A stretch of 6,913 nucleotides of DNA, from NCBI GenBank assembly GCA_964585535.1, contig CAZPDW010000111.1:1-6913 (forward strand), given 5' to 3'. The DNA is from JAUVYV01 sp964585535. GTDB lineage: Bacteria; Planctomycetota; Phycisphaerae; Sedimentisphaerales; Anaerobacaceae. The notes under the pieces were generated by a model. It was not told the DNA's origin, did no database searches, and saw only the letters and a list, made by a program, of their open reading frames with translations. Made by a program: the position numbers and the translations under genes. Below are positions 5,854 to 6,913 of this stretch, piece after piece. Numbering within the stretch: position 1 is the stretch's first letter; each line of letters begins with the position of its first letter.

Positions 5854-6913
5854 CTACATAACCGGCCAGAGGGCCGACCCAAGCCACTCCTGAGCCATCT
5901 TTGCCATATCCTTGAAGTTGACTATCTTCTGGCCCTTCGGCTCTGGACTGTAAATGTCGGCATACGATGCAGGCGGCAGAATCGCATAGTAGTTCTTCGA
6001 AGGTGCTCTCATGCCGACCAACCACATAATCTCCTCCTCGCTAAGCTTCCGGTCGTAGATGCGAACGTCGTCAAGGTAGCCATAGTACACACGGTCGATG
6101 CGACGACGGAACTTAGGCGTATCGCCCTCGGCGCCCTCGTAGTCCTGAGCGCCGATGCACCAATTCGGGTCGTAAGTCGGGTCTTCCGAATGCACGTACG
6201 CTATCTCGTTGCCGTCTTCCTCTGCTGCCAAACGCCCGTTGATGTACAGGCGGGCGATACCGCCGTTGACATCCGGCAGTTTCTCGTAGGTCGCGGCAAC
6301 GTGATACCACGTATCGAGGTCCAATAGAGCATCTTCACTTGAAAGCGCGACTACGCCGCTGCTCACAGAGTGTACCTGCCTCTGGAGGAAAATCATACCC
6401 ATCTCCAGTTTCATGGCGGTCTCACCCATGCTGAGCATATCCGACCAGCCGTCCCCCAGGGGTGACTGCTGCGTCTGATTCCGCCAGACCATAAGGGTGT
6501 ACGACTTGCCCGCGAAGTTGGCGTCACCGTCGCGGCCACCCCACGCACCGCACATCACATAGTCGTTGGTATCATCGACCATGTTCCCGTCCACATACAG
6601 CACGTGGTTGCCCGGCAGCGACTCGGGCCGGTTAGCGTCAAGTATGATGTTCGGGTCGCCGTAAGGCGTGCCGTCGGCTGCGCTGCCCATTCTGCCGTTC
6701 GGGTCGTTCAGCCAGGCGTTCGGGTCGTTCTCGTCTTCGCCCTCGAACTCCCAGCGGGCCATCATACACGGGTCATCGTCCGCCACAGCTACCGGCACTC
6801 CCGTTAAACGGTCGCTCGTAAGCCATTGGTTCGACAGCACCTTCATATCCTTGATATTGACCGTACAGTCGCCGTTCAAATCGCCAAGCTGCCCGTAGTA
6901 CGGCACACCACCG
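5854..6913 (-). CDS. LamG-domain protein with flanking dockerin-like motifs, N-terminus beyond the right edge
   Basis: The frame enters from the right edge without a stop, so only the C-terminal 352 or so residues are present; a GTG at 6904-6906 is merely the first possible start in the window and is used here as residue 1. Residues 9-20 form an EF-hand-like loop (D9, N11, D13, T15, N17, D20) followed by a helix ending in Q-W-L. Residues about 46-298 are a LamG/concanavalin-like beta sandwich, with T-W-Y-H-V-A-A-T-Y-E (199-208), L-Y-I-N-G-R-L-A (220-227) and L-D-D-V-R-I-Y-D-R-K-L-S-E-E-E-I (278-293). Residues 329-342 repeat the first helix motif (V-N-F-K-D-M...E-W-L), and the protein ends eight residues later. 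Such proteins are usually exported and thought to bind glycans or other proteins at the surface. No enzymatic domain is visible in this part. A strong terminator follows. Confidence 0.85.
   Translation of the reverse strand, partial: GGVPYYGQLGDLNGDCTVNIKDMKVLSNQWLTSDRLTGVPVAVADDDPCMMARWEFEGEDENDPNAWLNDPNGRMGSAADGTPYGDPNIILDANRPESLPGNHVLYVDGNMVDDTNDYVMCGAWGGRDGDANFAGKSYTLMVWRNQTQQSPLGDGWSDMLSMGETAMKLEMGMIFLQRQVHSVSSGVVALSSEDALLDLDTWYHVAATYEKLPDVNGGIARLYINGRLAAEEDGNEIAYVHSEDPTYDPNWCIGAQDYEGAEGDTPKFRRRIDRVYYGYLDDVRIYDRKLSEEEIMWLVGMRAPSKNYYAILPPASYADIYSPEPKGQKIVNFKDMAKMAQEWLGSALWPVM

Noticed and set aside
5854..6913. LamG protein as a complete 350-residue gene starting at the GTG at 6906
   Set aside because: The frame remains open to the window edge, there is no Shine-Dalgarno visible, and the sequence starts in the middle of an EF-hand-type module with no signal peptide, so the real start is upstream.

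Overview
All five complete or near-complete housekeeping genes and both edge-truncated genes in this window read on the minus strand, so biological order runs from right to left. The central block is the conserved bacterial translation cluster rpsB-tsf-pyrH-frr. The flanking proteins point to a planctomycete of the class Phycisphaerae (Sedimentisphaerales-like). The right-hand gene has the composition common there: a LamG/concanavalin-like domain bracketed by dockerin-like half EF-hands of the pattern V-N-x-K-D-M...W-L. The left-hand gene encodes an AsmA-like membrane-anchored protein, which fits a diderm cell. This taxonomic call is inference from protein style; the window contains no rRNA or other firm marker.

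Right edge (5854-6913): the C-terminal part of a secreted-type LamG/dockerin-like protein, entering from beyond the window and closed by a strong 12-bp GC-rich hairpin terminator (5780-5817). Between the terminator and rpsB lies a sigma-70-type promoter with a perfect TTGACA -35 box (5723-5728), followed by a leader of roughly 58 nt.

Centre (2427-5635): rpsB (ribosomal protein S2, GTG start chosen from its Shine-Dalgarno), tsf (EF-Ts), pyrH (UMP kinase) and frr (ribosome recycling factor). The gaps are 113, 34 and 14 nt with no convincing terminator between them, so they are probably one operon served by the promoter before rpsB. S2 is a structural 30S protein, EF-Ts recharges EF-Tu, RRF splits post-termination ribosomes, and UMP kinase feeds pyrimidine nucleotides to RNA synthesis.

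Left (1-2250): 750 uninterrupted codons of an AsmA-like protein with one N-terminal membrane helix, running off the left edge. It is separated from frr by 176 nt that hold no recognisable gene but can fold into an unusually good nested hairpin (2324-2373) and a pair of competing smaller stems. This intergenic segment is the least explained DNA in the window. I see no defence system, mobile element, CRISPR array, tRNA or rRNA, and nothing here convincingly amounts to a new multi-gene system.
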